A stretch of DNA of 64,000 nt from Macquaria australasica (lineage: Eukaryota; Chordata; Actinopteri; Centrarchiformes; Percichthyidae). Made by a program: the position numbers and the translations under genes. Within the stretch, counting starts at the first letter, position 1; each line of letters begins with the position of its first letter. Of the stretch, positions 62,407 through 64,000 are shown piece after piece. Where the stretch lies: positions 1,984,001-2,048,000 of the forward strand of contig SEMN01000008.1 of assembly GCA_005408345.1 (NCBI GenBank). Direction: 5' to 3'. Below the pieces are notes generated by a model. That model did no database searches and was not told the origin of the DNA. It saw only the letters and a program-made list of their open reading frames with translations.

Positions 62407-63085
62407 AGGGCTGCAACTAATGACTGTTTTTATCTAACAATTTTGTATTAACAATGGCTGCGTGTATTTTCAAAGTGGTCACTTGTAGTGACCGACATTG
62501 CATCAGCTCCACAGAGCATTTTAGCGTCTTTCAGCTCATTGGTTTGGCTTTCAAGCCTACAACCTTTCTGTTTTGGTTCACTCTAACCGCTCTCATCAGC
62601 ATCATTTCCAGCTGCAGCAGGCAGTGTTCACCACCTGCCCTGCACCAAACAGCAGACAGACAAAGTTAGCGACTAGCTGTAGAACATATTGGACCATTTA
62701 GCAGAGTCAGAAAAAAAGTAGAGTCAATATTGGACTTACATTCATCAGGTGGTCAGAAACACAACTTGCTAATGTTGATCTGCTAAATTTGCCATATCAA
62801 CTTAAAAGGTGATAATGTCAGTGTTGTGTTTACAGCTTCTTTCTCCTGACCATAACTGGCCAAAAGAATCAATTAATGCAGGATGAAGACTATGAAATAA
62901 TATAAAACATAAACTTGGTTGTTTTGTCTTATCAGCAGTCCAAAACCCAAAGAAAAGAAAGGCATCATATTTGAGAAGATGGAACCAGTTAATGTTTGTC
63001 ATTTTAGCTTGATAAATCACATTAACGATTACTCGATTATCAAAACTGTTGCCCTTGATTGACTAATTGATTAATCGTTTTGACT
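62407..63085 (+). repeat. AGGGCTGCAACTAA MITE-like element interrupted by a second element
   Basis: It starts AGGGCTGCAACTAATGACTG and resumes after 62885 with CAGTCCAAAACCCAAAGA, TTTGAGAAGATGG, and ATTGACTAATTGATTAATCG at the end. The middle, 62448-62881, is a different family (GTGGCCAAA-type sequence followed by AATTAATGC). The composition and order show the second element inserted into the first. Confidence 0.75.
62448..62881 (+). mobile_element. TGCTGCTTTAA-family element nested in another MITE
   Basis: The interior shares GGACTTACATTCATCAGGTG, CTTAAAAGGTGATAATGTCA, GTGTTGTGTTTACAGCT and CAATTAATGC with the copies at 14.9, 17.3 and 20.5 kb. The right end has lost the final CTTTAA of the terminal repeat. 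Flanks on both sides belong to the AGGGCTGCAACTAA family, so this is a nested insertion. Confidence 0.7.
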
Positions 63086-64000
63086 CTAATGGCAACATTT
63101 CATTTCAAATCATTAAGAAAATGCATTACGGTTTAACATTGGTCCTACTTTCCCCTGCATAATTCAGGAGATGCTTCCAAGACTCTGTTGCTATGTTGTG
63201 TGACTGATTAATACAACCTAATTACTCTACCTAATTATGCAGACTGCCTCTCAATCATGGTGTCTTTGACACCCACCCCCCCTCACTACACTGTCTTTCA
63301 CTTTCTCTCCACTCTGGCTGACCCTGCCCCCCATTTCTCTCCTCTCCCTAACATGGCGAAGGGGGGAGGGAGCACTGCGATGGTTGTCAGCTGTAACAAA
63401 AAGAAACACATCCAAACCTTGAGATAGATTGTAGTTTATCCTCATATTTAATTTCATATCCTAAATCAGCTCGGGGTTTGTTCATTAATATTGAGCGCTG
63501 TTCCTGCCAGGAACTTATGATTTTCATAAGCTCATTAGTGACTGCACCACAGATCATCGAGGTCGGGGTGAGCAATTATTATGCTACAAGTGGAGAAGCC
63601 AGCTTATGAAAAATATGTTAATCAATAATGGCTTTAAGCAAACTGGTTCAAGCTCTAAAAGGCTAATAACGTACCAAATTTACTTATGTTTTACCAAATT
63701 AATTAAATCTGGATAGAGAATATAGATGCTCTAAGCCCACCCTCAATTTCCCACCGTTTAGCGTTACTAGAGGAACAATTATCAAAATGAGCATTGTAGC
63801 ACAGAATGGCCGTGAAGACCAAATTACAGCCAGCAAGGGCATTTCTATTCCTTTTTCATCCATTTAGATAACATGACCTGGAGAAGGGTTTAAATGAGGC
63901 ACAGCAGCAACGGGAAGGACCATGGGAGGATTTCTCCTGGTCGGCCTGTCTGAATGATTAGTGTAGGTGGTCAGGGAAACACTAAAGGTCCTTGTGGACA

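Larger units (their letters stand above)
43146..64000 (-). other. grm4 upstream intron (partial), possibly reaching 5' flank
   Basis: In mammalian group III receptors, the sequence before the IPQ-type exon start is encoded by a large first coding exon with signal peptide, EGKACGE-like and GASGSSVS-like motifs. No minus-strand frame in 43146-64000 has these motifs, so the exon lies beyond the window and this is intron. Contents: repeat pieces at 43.2-43.9, 48.3-48.9, 49.2-49.6, 52.6, 53.8-54.6, 57.6, 59.7-60.2 and 62.4-63.1 kb, plus CA tracts. The stretches 44.0-48.3, 49.7-52.5, 54.6-57.6, 57.9-59.7, 60.2-62.4 and 63.1-64.0 kb contain no supported gene. Confidence 0.7.

Noticed and set aside
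43151..64000. First coding exon of grm4 with the signal peptide
   Set aside because: No minus-strand frame shows a signal peptide or GASGSSVS-like motif; presumed to lie beyond 64000.
1..64000. CRISPR arrays, operons, tRNA or rRNA genes
   Set aside because: The sequence is vertebrate intron; no regularly spaced repeats, rRNA-like blocks or intact tRNA cloverleaves were seen.

Overview
The window looks like teleost fish nuclear DNA, probably from a percomorph. It is AT-rich and intron-dominated, with short coding islands between canonical GT/AG splice sites, CA microsatellites and many remnants of dispersed repeats that I recognise from spiny-rayed fish genomes. There are no bacterial, plasmid or phage features. 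Nearly all open frames longer than 60 codons are chance frames or repeat fragments.

The only gene I can support is an internal part of a group III metabotropic glutamate receptor, best matching mGlu4 (grm4), on the minus strand. Four consecutive coding exons are present: 43145-42929, 10669-10534, 10327-10173 and 9852-9712 (217, 136, 155 and 141 bp). Their splice phases agree, and together they give 216 uninterrupted codons covering about residues 174-389 of mammalian mGlu4, which is most of lobe II and the hinge of the extracellular glutamate-binding domain. Positions equivalent to A180, T182, Y230, N286, D312, S313 and K317 are conserved. Exons for the signal peptide and first part of lobe I should lie beyond 64000. 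Exons for the rest of the ligand domain, the cysteine-rich domain, the seven-helix domain and the tail should lie before position 1.

Layout: 1-9711 is intron downstream of the last visible exon. 9712-10669 is a compact three-exon cluster with introns of 320 and 206 bp. 10670-42928 is one intron of about 32.3 kb. 42929-43145 is the isolated upstream exon. 43146-64000 is more than 20.8 kb of upstream intron, possibly reaching the 5' end of the gene.

The noncoding sequence is a graveyard of mobile elements. It holds a 678-bp non-autonomous hAT-like element with terminal inverted repeats and a perfect 8-bp target duplication, sitting inside another repeat. There are six copies of a MITE-like family starting AGGGCTGCAACTAA, two of them broken by nested insertions, and four copies of a family ending in TGCTGCTTTAA. 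Several other families have two copies each. There are decayed 3' ends of LINE reverse-transcriptase genes, two SINE-like pieces, a candidate solo LTR, microsatellites, and a G-quadruplex motif. A few non-repetitive, homeodomain-motif-rich stretches may be conserved enhancers, but that is inference only. I found no convincing undescribed biological system; the most interesting features are the nested insertions, the repeat ending about 46 bp from a grm4 splice acceptor, and the candidate regulatory islands.
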